NCBI RefSeq assembly: GCF_019799945.1
Contig: NZ_JABGCH010000010.1
Location: 62,001-126,000 of the forward strand
Source of the DNA: Modestobacter marinus
GTDB taxonomy: Bacteria; Actinomycetota; Actinomycetes; Mycobacteriales; Geodermatophilaceae
Reading direction: 5' to 3'
Length of the DNA stretch: 64,000 nt
Numbering within the stretch: position 1 is the first letter of the stretch; each line of letters begins with the position of its first letter. The notes beneath the pieces are model-generated. The model was not told the origin of the DNA, made no database searches, and saw only the letters and a list, made by a program, of their open reading frames with translations. This document shows positions 32,657 through 41,098 of the stretch, one piece after another. The translations under genes and the position numbers were made by a program.

Positions 32657-35600
32657 CGGGTCACCTGCCGGCCGGACTCCTGCATCGGGCAGCTGCGCCG
32701 GAACGCGCAGCGCTCGCAGTCGGTGTCGGTGCGCGCGGCGAAGCTGCCGCCGCCCATTCCCTCCCCGACCTCGGCGATCAGCTGACCGGCCCACGTCTCG
32801 CGGGGTCCGACGTCGGCCGGCAACGGCGGCTGGTGGTGCTCCTTGGCCGCCTTCTGCACCCCGCCGACCTGCAGCAGCGCGGCGCCGCCGGGCACGGTGC
32901 CGTGCTCGGCGAAGGCGCCCTCGGCCACCGCCACCTGGTAGGCGGCGAGCTGGCCGTGATCCTCGACCGTGCGCGGCGGCGTCTTGCCGGTCTTCAGGTC
33001 GACGACGACCAGCCGGCCGTCGGCGTCGCGCTCCAGCCGGTCGACCTGGCCGCGCAGCCGCGCCCGGCCGACGACCACGTCGAAGTCCTCCTCGGCGGCG
33101 ATCAGCTCCCGGTCGCCGCGGGTGTGCCAGACGACGAACTTCGCGAGCATCTCCTGTGCGCGCTGCCGCTGGCGCTGGTCGAACCAGCCGGGGCCGAGGT
33201 CCAGGCCGTCGAGCTCGGTGTCGAGCACCGCGGCCGCCTCGGCCGGCGGCAGCCCCTCGGCCACCTGCTGCGCGACGTCGTGCACCGCGGAGCCGACGGT
33301 GCGGGTGGCCTCCGGTGCCGCCTCGGCGCCCACCGATCCGAGCACCCAGCGGAGCGGGCAGCGCTGGAAGGTGTCGATCGCCGAGGGTCGCACCGGGACG
33401 ACGGCGTCCGGGTCGACGAGGGGCGCGTCGTCGGAGAGCGGGGCCAGGCCCCACCACCCCGCCGGGCCGGCGCCGGGTACCCGCTCGTCGGCCAGCCGGC
33501 GCAGCACCGCGGCGGCGCTCGCCCGGCGCGGGGCGGGGGTGTGCGGATCGGTGAGGTGCCGGCGCAGCTCGGCCACCAGCGCGGGCAGGGTGAGCTGCCG
33601 GGGCAACGGCGTGTGCGGCCGGGCGCCGTCGGTCCCGGGCGGCGGCGGGGCGATCAGGTCGAGGAAGCGGGATGCCGTCGCGCCGGCGTCCCCGCCCTCC
33701 AGCGCACCGTCGACGGCGGTGACCAGCAGCCGGCGGCGGGCCCGCGTGCAGGCGACGTAGAACAGCCGGCGTTCCTCGGCCAGCGCCAGCGTGCGGCGGT
33801 CGAGGGTGGCCGGGTCGGTGCCCCCGGCCGCCTCCACCAGATCCTCGGCACCGAGCAGGCTGGCCCGGGTGCGCAGGTCCGGCCACACCCCCTCCTGCAC
33901 GCCGGCGACGCAGACCAGGTCCCACTCCAGGCCCTTGGCGGCGTGCGCGGTGAGCAGCCGGACCGACTCCCCGGCAGGTGCGCGGGCGGCGCCGCTGTCA
34001 CCGGGCAGCTGCTGGGCGACCAGGTGCTGCACGAAGGCGGCCACGCCCGCGTGCGGCAGCCGGTCGACGAACCCGGCCGCGGCGTCGAACAGCGCGACGA
34101 CGGCGTCCAGGTCGCGGTCGGCCACCGCGCCGGACGGACCGCCCGCCGCGCTGGCCCGTCCCCAGCGGCCGGCCAGCCCGCTCGCCTGCCACATCGCCCA
34201 CAGCACGTCCTCGGCCGAGCCTCCGCCGGCCAGGCTCACCCGGCCGGCGGCCAGCACGCGGGCCACCCGGTGCGCCGCGCGGGCGACGTGCTCGGGCATC
34301 GCGTCGAGCAGGGTCGCGTCCAGGAGCACCGCGGCCAGGGGCGCGCCGCGAACGGCGGGGTCCTCGCCGCGGGCGGCCATCGCGCGGCGCGCGGCCCGGC
34401 GCAGCCGCCGCAGGTCCAGCACGGTGGCGCCGCCGAGCGGGGAGGCGAGCAGCGCCTCGGCCCCCGGCTCGTCCAGCCCGGTCTCGCCGGCGACACCGTC
34501 GGGGCCGGGTGCGGCCGGCAGCAGCGCGCCCACGGCGGCGAGGAAGGGCTGGACGGCCGGCTGGGCGGCGAGCGCGACGTCGTCGGCGTTGACCGCGACC
34601 GGCACCCCCGCCTGGGTCAACGCCCGGCGGACCGGGCCCAGGCTCGCGGAGGCCGAGCGGACGACGACCGCCATCTGCGACCACGGCACCCCGTCGAGCA
34701 GGTGCGCGCGCCGCACCGTGTCGGCGAGGAAGGCGGCCTCCACGGACGGCGAGTCGAAGACGTGCACCTCGGCCGCGCCCGGGTCGATGCCCTCTCCCGA
34801 GGTGAGCCGGCGGTGCTCCCACGGGCCGGGCAGCCCCTCGGCCACCCGTCGGCTGACGGCCAGCAGCTCCGCACCCGAGCGGCGGCAGACACCGAGGGAG
34901 AGCCGGTCGGCGGGGCGGCCGTCGCGGTGCCGGAACCGGGTGGGGAAGTCGATGATCCCCCGGGGCTCGGCGCCCCGGAACGCGTAGATGGCCTGGTCCG
35001 GGTCGCCGACGGCGACCAGGTTGCCGCCACCGCCGGCCAGCAGCTCCACCAGCTCGACCTGCGCGGGGTCGGTGTCCTGGTACTCGTCGACGAACAGCCA
35101 GCCGGCCCTGGCCCGCTCGTCGCGCAGCAGCTCCGGGTCGTCCCGCAGCTCGTCGATCGCCGCGCGGACCAGCTCGGCGGGGTCGTAGCCGCTCGCGCCG
35201 CCCCGCGCCGCGGTGGTGAACGCGGTGACGCCGGCGTACTGGTCGGCGAACGCGGCGGCGGCCTCCCAGTGCGGGAGCCCGCGGGCCCGGCCCCACTCGG
35301 CGAGCTGGATGCTGCCGATCCCCCGCTCGGTGGCCCGCAGCAGCAGCTCGCGCAGCTCGTCGCGGAACCCGTCGGTGCCCAGGGCGGCCGAGAGCTCGCC
35401 GGGCCACCGCACCGCGCCGTCCTCGTCGGCGTCACCGCGCAGCAGCTCGGCGACCACCGCGTCCTGCTCGGCGGCGGTGAGCAGCCGCGGAGCCGGCTCG
35501 CCGCGCAGCACGGCGGCGCGGCGCAGCACGCCGAACGCGTAGGAGTGGAAGGTGCGGGCGACCGGCTCACGGATGGTGCGGGCGACCCGCGCGGTGATGC

Positions 35601-35877
35601 GGGTGCGCAGCTCGACGGCGGCCTTGCGGCTGAACGTGAGGACCAGCATCCGCTCGGGGTCGACGCCCGCGTCGATCCGGGCGGCGACCGCCTCGACGAT
35701 CGTCGTCGTCTTGCCGGTGCCCGGTCCGGCGAGCACCAGGAGCGGGCCGCCGGGGTGCCCGACCACGGTCTGCTGGGCCGGGTCGAGGCGCGGTCGCACC
35801 AGCGGCACGGCCGCCGGCTGGACCAACCGGTAGACCGGCGCCGCGCCGTCGCTCCGCTGTGTCGTCTCCCCCCGCAC
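32653..35877 (-). CDS. adnA: AdnA helicase-nuclease subunit with Fe-S nuclease
   Basis: A 1074-residue partner of AdnB. Walker A LAGPGTGKTTT (about residue 50), DEYQDTD as motif II, GDPDQAIYAFRG as motif III and VACTRARRRL as motif VI. The C-terminal nuclease has LVVVDLKTGKTP as catalytic core and four cysteines (one in FQRCPLRW, three in CERCAFRRSC) that hold a 4Fe-4S cluster, as in AddB/AdnA-type nucleases. GTG at 35877 is accepted as the first start with coherent sequence; upstream lies a dispersed hairpin element. It is translationally coupled to adnB. Confidence 0.9.
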   Translation of the reverse strand: MRGETTQRSDGAAPVYRLVQPAAVPLVRPRLDPAQQTVVGHPGGPLLVLAGPGTGKTTTIVEAVAARIDAGVDPERMLVLTFSRKAAVELRTRITARVARTIREPVARTFHSYAFGVLRRAAVLRGEPAPRLLTAAEQDAVVAELLRGDADEDGAVRWPGELSAALGTDGFRDELRELLLRATERGIGSIQLAEWGRARGLPHWEAAAAFADQYAGVTAFTTAARGGASGYDPAELVRAAIDELRDDPELLRDERARAGWLFVDEYQDTDPAQVELVELLAGGGGNLVAVGDPDQAIYAFRGAEPRGIIDFPTRFRHRDGRPADRLSLGVCRRSGAELLAVSRRVAEGLPGPWEHRRLTSGEGIDPGAAEVHVFDSPSVEAAFLADTVRRAHLLDGVPWSQMAVVVRSASASLGPVRRALTQAGVPVAVNADDVALAAQPAVQPFLAAVGALLPAAPGPDGVAGETGLDEPGAEALLASPLGGATVLDLRRLRRAARRAMAARGEDPAVRGAPLAAVLLDATLLDAMPEHVARAAHRVARVLAAGRVSLAGGGSAEDVLWAMWQASGLAGRWGRASAAGGPSGAVADRDLDAVVALFDAAAGFVDRLPHAGVAAFVQHLVAQQLPGDSGAARAPAGESVRLLTAHAAKGLEWDLVCVAGVQEGVWPDLRTRASLLGAEDLVEAAGGTDPATLDRRTLALAEERRLFYVACTRARRRLLVTAVDGALEGGDAGATASRFLDLIAPPPPGTDGARPHTPLPRQLTLPALVAELRRHLTDPHTPAPRRASAAAVLRRLADERVPGAGPAGWWGLAPLSDDAPLVDPDAVVPVRPSAIDTFQRCPLRWVLGSVGAEAAPEATRTVGSAVHDVAQQVAEGLPPAEAAAVLDTELDGLDLGPGWFDQRQRQRAQEMLAKFVVWHTRGDRELIAAEEDFDVVVGRARLRGQVDRLERDADGRLVVVDLKTGKTPPRTVEDHGQLAAYQVAVAEGAFAEHGTVPGGAALLQVGGVQKAAKEHHQPPLPADVGPRETWAGQLIAEVGEGMGGGSFAARTDTDCERCAFRRSCPMQESGRQVTR

Positions 35878-35913
35878 CCCTCGATGACACCACGCGGTGC
35901 CGACAGTTCCGTT

Positions 35914-35970
35914 GGCCCCGTCCCGGGTTCCCTCGCGAGCTCGCGAGCGGAGGGGAGGACGGGGTCCTTC
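35914..35970. repeat. dispersed stop-codon hairpin element, copy 3
   Basis: Read on the minus strand it begins within the stop codon of the atl gene (TGAAGGACC). Arms CCCCGTCC (35916-35923) and GGACGGGG (35957-35964) pair over 8 bases around a palindromic CTCGCGAGCTCGCGAG core. It separates atl from adnA, which run in the same direction. Confidence 0.8.
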
Positions 35971-36286
35971 AGCACTCCTCCGGCCAGCCGACCGCGGCCA
36001 GGTCCACCCGGGATCCCCGCAGTGGCACGCCCTCGCCGGCCAGCAGCGCGAGCTGGCGGACCCGGACCGGCTCGGCCGCCGTCCCGTCCGCCCGCACGAC
36101 CCGGTGCCACGGCACCGCCGCGCCGCCCCCGGCCAGCGCGCGGGCGACCCGCCGGGGCCCCACCCCGACGAGCCGCCCGATCGCGCCGTAGGTGCTCACC
36201 CGGCCCGGCGGGATCGTCTCGACCACGTCGAAGACGGCCTCGTCGACGTCCTCCGCCGACCGGCCCACCGGCCCGGGTGCCCGCAC
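35969..36286 (-). CDS. alkyltransferase-like protein (Atl)
   Basis: A 105-residue protein with the DNA-binding fold of O6-alkylguanine-DNA alkyltransferases: IPPGRVSTYGAIGRLVG, RRVARAL and VPWHRVV. The alkyl-accepting Cys of PCHRV is Trp (W60), so it cannot repair alkylated guanine itself. Atl proteins flip O6-alkylguanine out and hand it to nucleotide excision repair. GTG at 36286 has GGAGGG 6 bases upstream. It follows the Gln-rich membrane protein gene by 16 bases. M. tuberculosis has a similar gene, Rv3204, beside adnAB. Confidence 0.9.
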   Translation of the reverse strand: MRAPGPVGRSAEDVDEAVFDVVETIPPGRVSTYGAIGRLVGVGPRRVARALAGGGAAVPWHRVVRADGTAAEPVRVRQLALLAGEGVPLRGSRVDLAAVGWPEEC

Positions 36287-36302
36287 CGCCGTCCCTCCGG
36301 GC

Positions 36303-37451
36303 TCAGCTCTGGTAGTCGGAGTTGTTGGACCACCACTCGTAGAGCGTGGCGACGTCCTCCTGCGTGCTGCCCGGCGAGCGCACCACGCCCTCCGTGAGGA
36401 ACTCGTCGTCGGTCCAGGCGATGAGCGCGTTGCCGTCCTCGGTGATCGCGCAGACCACCTGGCCGCCCACGCTGCCGTCCGGGTAGGTCCACTCGCCGGA
36501 GCCCATCGCCGTCGCGCAGTCTCCGTCGGCCGGGAGCTCCGTCGTGCCCAGGCCAGCCACGTCGGTGGAGAAGACCTCGTCCAGCGTGGCCTTGTCCGGG
36601 TACAGGTAGAACTGGGCCTCCGCCGGGCCGGGCTGGGTCGCCGCCGCACCGCAGGAGGCCGCAGCGATGTCGCCGTCCCCGGCGAGCGGCACCCCCGCGC
36701 AGTCGGTGAAGTCGAGCGGGAGCGTGGCCACGAACTCCTCGTTGGCGTCGCCGCCCGAGCCGCCCGGCGGCGGAGCGGCGGTGAACCCGCCGCCCGAGCT
36801 GCTCGACGGCGCGCTCGGCGACGACGACGGAGCTGCGCTCGTGGCGCTCCCGGCGGCCGTGTCCGTGTCCTCCTCCGGGTCGCCGCCCAGCGTGAAGAGC
36901 AGCACGGCGGCCACGACGGCGAGGACCACGAGGCCGGCGATCAGCGCGATCACCCCGGTGCGCTTCCCGCCGCCCCCGCCGGGAGCACCCGGGGCGCCCG
37001 GCCCGCCCGGGCCGCCCCAGCCGGTCACGCCGGGCTGCGGCGGCTGCCCGGGGACCCCGAACACCTGGGTCGGCGACGGCCCGCCCGGCGCCGGCGGCTG
37101 ACCCCAGCCACCCGACGGCGGCTGCTGGCCGGTGGGCTGACCCCAGCCACCGCCCTGGCCCGGCTGTGCCGGCGGCTGGCCCCAGCCACCGGGCGGCGGC
37201 TGCTGACCGGCGGGCTGACCCCAGCCACCGCCCTGGCCGGGCTGACCCGGAGGTGGGCCCCAGCCCGGCTGCTGCCACCCCGGCTGGCCCCAGCCGCCCG
37301 GGCCGGGCTGCTGCGGGGTCGGAGCGGACTGCGGGTGCTGCGGAGGCGGACCGGACGGCTGGTCCCAGCCACCGCCCCGACCCGGCTGGTCGCCGGACGA
37401 CGACCGGTCGTCCGGTCCGCTGGGGACCTGCCCCTGGGGTGGCTGACTCAT
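36303..37451 (-). CDS. Pro/Gly/Gln-rich single-pass membrane protein
   Basis: A 382-residue protein in three parts. The cytosolic N-terminal 150 residues are low complexity, with tandem units of the type GGGWGQPxGQQPP. One membrane helix follows at about residues 160-190 after a GGGGGKRTG turn. The outer domain starts with a Ser/Ala-rich stalk and includes about 150 residues with five cysteines and WWSNNSDYQS at the end. The outer part resembles DUF4190/septum-formation-type stress proteins only loosely; function unknown. The ATG at 37451 has AGAGAGGG upstream. Confidence 0.75.
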   Translation of the reverse strand: MSQPPQGQVPSGPDDRSSSGDQPGRGGGWDQPSGPPPQHPQSAPTPQQPGPGGWGQPGWQQPGWGPPPGQPGQGGGWGQPAGQQPPPGGWGQPPAQPGQGGGWGQPTGQQPPSGGWGQPPAPGGPSPTQVFGVPGQPPQPGVTGWGGPGGPGAPGAPGGGGGKRTGVIALIAGLVVLAVVAAVLLFTLGGDPEEDTDTAAGSATSAAPSSSPSAPSSSSGGGFTAAPPPGGSGGDANEEFVATLPLDFTDCAGVPLAGDGDIAAASCGAAATQPGPAEAQFYLYPDKATLDEVFSTDVAGLGTTELPADGDCATAMGSGEWTYPDGSVGGQVVCAITEDGNALIAWTDDEFLTEGVVRSPGSTQEDVATLYEWWSNNSDYQS

Positions 37452-37542
37452 CGGTGACCCTCTCTGCTGTGCGCTGCCGGGGAGGCAGCCTAGGGGGTCG
37501 GGGCGACGGTTCGGCCGGACGCGGACGCGAGGGTCCCGGCGC

Positions 37543-38130
37543 TCAGGCCCGCCGGCCGAACCGGGCCAGCAGCCGGGTTTGCGGATCGGCCCCGGGGGGC
37601 ACCGGCACCGGCGGGTCGATCAGCCCGGGGACCCCGCGGTCGCCCAGCCGCTCCTCCGCGTACCGCCCGGCTGCCGCGACCAGCTCGGGGTCCAGCCGCG
37701 TGACCCCGCCGATCGCGCGGGCCAGGTCCCAGGCGTGCACCGTGAGGTCGGCGGTCATCTCGACGAGGTGGTCCGCCGCCGGCGCCGGCCCACCGGAGAG
37801 CTGGACGCTGCGGTCCAGCGCGTCCGGCGACGCCCAGGCGGTGAGGGCCGCGTCGCCGGCGGTCTCCCAGGCGGTGAGCGGATCGCCGCCCAGCAGCTCG
37901 TCCGGGTCGGTCGGGATGCGCGGGGCGACGGCGTCCGGGGACTCCCCCGCCAGCAGCGGTGGCACCCGCAGCTGCTCGCTGGTCAGGTGCGCGACGAGGT
38001 CGGCGACGCTCCACGCCGGCAGCGCCGGGGCGGCCCAGTCCCCCGCCGCCACGGCGTCCACCCGATCGGTGAACTGCGCCTGGGCCCGTTGGAAGAGCAG
38101 CAGCAGGTCGGCATGGGGGGACGCGGGCAC
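37543..38130 (-). CDS. TIGR03086 / mycothiol-dependent DinB-like metal-binding protein
   Basis: A 195-residue four-helix DinB/maleylpyruvate-isomerase-like protein. LPAWSVADLVAHLTSEQLRV in helix 2 carries the first metal-binding His, and MTADLTVHAWDLARAIG gives the HxWD motif typical of TIGR03086. The fold is used by mycothiol S-transferases and bacillithiol/mycothiol-linked detoxification enzymes. The substrate is unknown. GTG at 38130 begins the conserved part; the frame upstream runs into a repeat element. Confidence 0.8.
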   Translation of the reverse strand: MPASPHADLLLLFQRAQAQFTDRVDAVAAGDWAAPALPAWSVADLVAHLTSEQLRVPPLLAGESPDAVAPRIPTDPDELLGGDPLTAWETAGDAALTAWASPDALDRSVQLSGGPAPAADHLVEMTADLTVHAWDLARAIGGVTRLDPELVAAAGRYAEERLGDRGVPGLIDPPVPVPPGADPQTRLLARFGRRA

Positions 38131-38195
38131 GGCGCCAGTAAACGCAGCCGGGGCCCGGTCCGCCGAACGGCGGGCCGGGCCCCGGGTGAGCTGCT

Positions 38196-38308
38196 GGAAC
38201 GGCCTCGTCCCAGGGCCCCACGGCGCCGGCCCCTCCCGAAGCTCGCCCCAAGCTTGCGAGGGACGAGGAGGACGGGGGTCCTTCGATCGTGGGGAGGGAC
38301 GGGGTCCT
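38196..38308. repeat. dispersed stop-codon hairpin element, copy 4 (compound)
   Basis: A longer copy with two right ends. Left arm CCTCGTCC (38203-38210) pairs with GGACGAGG (38261-38268); GGACGGGGGTCCTTC follows and then a second GGACGGGGTCCT (38297-38308), which on the minus strand stands 2 bases after the moeZ TGA. The middle contains AAGCTCGCCCCAAGCTTGCGAG. It looks like one element joined to, or inserted in, another. Confidence 0.7.
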
Positions 38309-38309
38309 C

Positions 38310-39470
38310 TCAGTAGGTCGGCAGGGTCTTGTCGATCCGGGTCGCCCACGCGGTGACGCCGCCCTGGACGTGCACGGCGTCCCGGAAGCCGGCGTTCTTC
38401 ACCGCGGCGAGGACCTCGGCGGAGCGCACCCCGGTCTTGCAGTGCAGCACGATCGGCTTGTCGTTCGGCAGCTGCGCCAGCGCCCGGCCGGAGAGGATCT
38501 CGTCCTTGGGGATGAGCCGCGCGCCGGGGATGGAGACGATCTCGTACTCGTTCGGCTCGCGGACGTCGATGAGGTCGAAGTCCTTGCCGGCGTCCATCAT
38601 GTCCTTGAGCTCGTCGACGGTGATCGTCGCGCCTGCTGCCGCCTGCTGGGCCTCGTCGGAGACGACGCCGCAGAAGGTGTCGTAGTCGATGAGCCCGGTG
38701 ATCGGCTCGGCCTCCGGGTCCTTGCGCACCTTGATCGTGCGGAAGGTCATCTCCAGGGCGTCGTAGACCATCAGCCGGCCCAGCAGCGTCTCGCCGATGC
38801 CGGTGATCAGCTTGACCGCCTCGGTGGCCTGGATCGCTCCGACGGTCGCGCAGAGCACGCCCAGGACGCCGCCCTCCGCGCAGCTCGGCACCATGCCGGG
38901 CGGCGGCGGGACCGGGTACAGGTCGCGGTAGTTGGGCCCGTGCTCGTCCCAGAAGACCGACACCTGGCCGTCGAACCGGTAGATCGAGCCCCAGACGTAG
39001 GGCTTGCCGAGCAGCACGGCGGCGTCGTTGACCAGGTAGCGGGTCGCGAAGTTGTCGGTGCCGTCGACGATCAGGTCGTACTGGCTGAAGATGTCCAGGA
39101 CGTTGTCGCTGTCCAGGCGCGTCTCGTGCAGCCGGACGTCGATGTTCGGGTTGATCTCCTTGATCGAGTCGCGCGCGCTCTCGGCCTTGGACCGGCCCAC
39201 GTCGGACTGACCGTGGATGATCTGGCGCTGCAGGTTCGACTCGTCGACGACGTCGAACTCGACGATGCCCAGGGTGCCCACGCCGGCCGCGGCCAGGTAC
39301 ATCAGCACCGGGGAGCCGAGGCCGCCCGCGCCGACGGCGAGCACCTTGGCGTTCTTGAGCCGCTTCTGCCCGTCCATACCGACGTCGGGGATGATCAGGT
39401 GGCGGCTGTAGCGGCGGACCTCGTCGATCGACAGGTCCTCAGCGGGCTCCACCAGGGGTGGCAACTGCAC
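38310..39470 (-). CDS. moeZ: MoeZ: adenylyltransferase/sulfurtransferase (MoeB-rhodanese fusion)
   Basis: A 386-residue two-domain enzyme. The E1-like part has VLAVGAGGLGSP (about residue 45), IVDGTDNFATR and CAEGGVLGVLC. The C-terminal rhodanese domain has the sulfur-carrying Cys in VLHCKTGVRS (about residue 343). It adenylates and thiocarboxylates ubiquitin-like sulfur carriers (MoaD, ThiS, CysO type) for molybdopterin, thiamine or cysteine synthesis. GTG at 39470 has AGGAGC 7 bases upstream and gives the usual length; the longer open frame is unlikely. A repeat element follows the stop. Confidence 0.93.
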   Translation of the reverse strand: MQLPPLVEPAEDLSIDEVRRYSRHLIIPDVGMDGQKRLKNAKVLAVGAGGLGSPVLMYLAAAGVGTLGIVEFDVVDESNLQRQIIHGQSDVGRSKAESARDSIKEINPNIDVRLHETRLDSDNVLDIFSQYDLIVDGTDNFATRYLVNDAAVLLGKPYVWGSIYRFDGQVSVFWDEHGPNYRDLYPVPPPPGMVPSCAEGGVLGVLCATVGAIQATEAVKLITGIGETLLGRLMVYDALEMTFRTIKVRKDPEAEPITGLIDYDTFCGVVSDEAQQAAAGATITVDELKDMMDAGKDFDLIDVREPNEYEIVSIPGARLIPKDEILSGRALAQLPNDKPIVLHCKTGVRSAEVLAAVKNAGFRDAVHVQGGVTAWATRIDKTLPTY

Positions 39471-39601
39471 GGGGCGCTCCTCACACGGCTGTGTCGTCAG
39501 GGCAGGCCGGCCCGGAGGCCGACGTCCTGAGGTGCTCAACAGCCTGACACGGCCCCCTCATTCCGCCGTCCGCGGTCCGGGTCGTGATCTCCGACGGACC
39601 G

Positions 39602-41007
39602 TCAGCGGGGACGGGCGCCCAGCACCACGAAGTCGCCGTGGGTGCCGTAGCCGAGCACGTCCTCGTGCCACGCCGTCCCGTCGAACGTGAGCAGCCACCA
39701 GGGGGCCCGGCGGCCCTGTCCGGCCCGGACCACCGCGGGGTGCGGGATGTTCGTCCCGTAGGGCGCGGCCAGGTCGCCCAGCCGGCGCAGCCGCAGGTCG
39801 TACACCGGGTAGCGGCGGCCGTCCCCGTCGCTGGCCAGCACGTACCACTCCCCGCCGATCGGCGTCAGCAGGCTGCCCTCGGTCTGCTCGAGCGAGGCGT
39901 CCGCGGCGACGAGGCGCAGGCCCTGGGCGTAGTCCGCGCCGGTCGCGACGGCCAGCGCCGGGTGGAAGGTGTAGCGGGGCGAGAACGCCAAGCACTCCAC
40001 GAACGCCAGGTGCCAGCGGCCGTCGAGCAGGGCCAGCGACGGGTCCCAGGCGCTCTCCTCGGTCGGCAGGTCGAGCCGCTCGGTCTCCAGCACGTGCACG
40101 CCGGTGAGCAGGTCCTCGCTCGTGGTGGTGTGCCGCACGTGCACGCCCACCGCGGTGTCGTGGTCACCCCAGGAGGAGACGACGACGATCGTCCGGCCGG
40201 CCGGCTCGTCGACCACCAGGTGCCCGGCGTGGTCACCGAGCACCCGCCCGTCGCGGGCGGAGAACAGCGCACCGACCTGCTCGAGCCGTGCGGGGTCGGC
40301 GAGGTCCAGCGTCCAGACGCCCCAGTGGGCCTGCTGGAAGAAGCCGAGGCCGGCGCTGGTCATGGTGAGGTACAGGCGACCGTCCACGACGTACGGCGTC
40401 CCGTCCGGCCGGCGCACGACCTGCGGGTCACGCACCCCCACCGGGCCGGACAGTCCGGCCCGGACCCGGCGGACCCCGGCTGCGCTGCCGCCGCCGGCCC
40501 CCCACGCGTACTGCAGGCCGCCCAGGACGGCGGGGTCCCGCAGGTCCAGCGCGGTCCGGACCGGGTCGCGGGAGGTGAGCAGCGGGCACAGCGCGTCCCC
40601 GGCCGGGGCGGCCAGGACGGTGACCTGGTTCTCGTTGACGACGACGGCGACCTGCCCGGCCGGCTCCGGGAACAGCGGCGCCGTCCCGGCCACGGTGACG
40701 CCGTCCGGCCCGGTGACCTCGATCCGGACCTCCCCGGTCGCGGCGTCCCACCGGGCGAGCACGGACCCGGCGGGCCCGGAGAGCCCGGCGACCAGCCCCT
40801 CGCCGACCCCTGCGGGCCGAGGTCGAGCACGACCGCGCAGAAGGGCGCCACCGGTCCGGACCCGAGCAGCCGGAGCCCACCGTCGCGCTGGGCCTCCGGG
40901 TCCACCTCGTCGACGGCGACGAACGGCGAGAGCACCGAGCGCGGCCGGTGGCGGTGGACCTCCTCGAAGCGCAGCCGCAGGGGGTCCAGCTCACGTCGGC
41001 CGAACAC
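39602..41007 (-). pseudogene. frameshifted beta-propeller glycosidase-like gene
   Basis: Two overlapping frames together form one gene. The first part (from GTG 41007, AGGAGG upstream) encodes FGRRELDPLRLRFEEVHRHR and runs to a C-run at 40807-40810. The second part (to 39602) continues as VGEGLVAGLSGPAGSVLARW and reads on for about 380 residues. Adding one base in that run joins them into about 470 residues. The second part has DPQVVRRPDG, SAWDPSLALLDGRWH and EGSLLTPIGGEWYV strands spaced like the blades of GH43/GH32-type propellers. No frame-internal stop lies in the join. It may be a true mutation or a sequencing error; if translated, the downstream frame could start at GTG 40762. Confidence 0.7.
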
Positions 41008-41030
41008 GGCCACCTCCTCGGGTCGGGACC

Positions 41031-41098
41031 GGCCGACTCACGGGAACGGCCGGCTCACGGGAACGGCCGGCTCACGGGAACGGCCGGCTCACGGGAAC
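41031..41098. repeat. 17-base tandem repeat, four copies, over a stop codon
   Basis: Four direct copies of a GGCCGGCTCACGGGAAC unit (first copy with one change) at 41031, 41048, 41065 and 41082. The last copy contains the stop codon (41089-41091) of the DUF3152 gene. The array lies just before the ribosome binding site of the frameshifted gene on the same strand. Confidence 0.9.

Noticed and set aside
29420..36315. Two very long plus-strand open frames opposite adnB and adnA
   Set aside because: Both are antisense to genes with complete helicase and nuclease motifs, and their translations are low-complexity Arg/Gly/Val/Gln strings.
41031..41098. CRISPR-like array
   Set aside because: The units are 17 bases and directly adjacent with no spacers; no cas genes are near. 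It is a simple tandem repeat.
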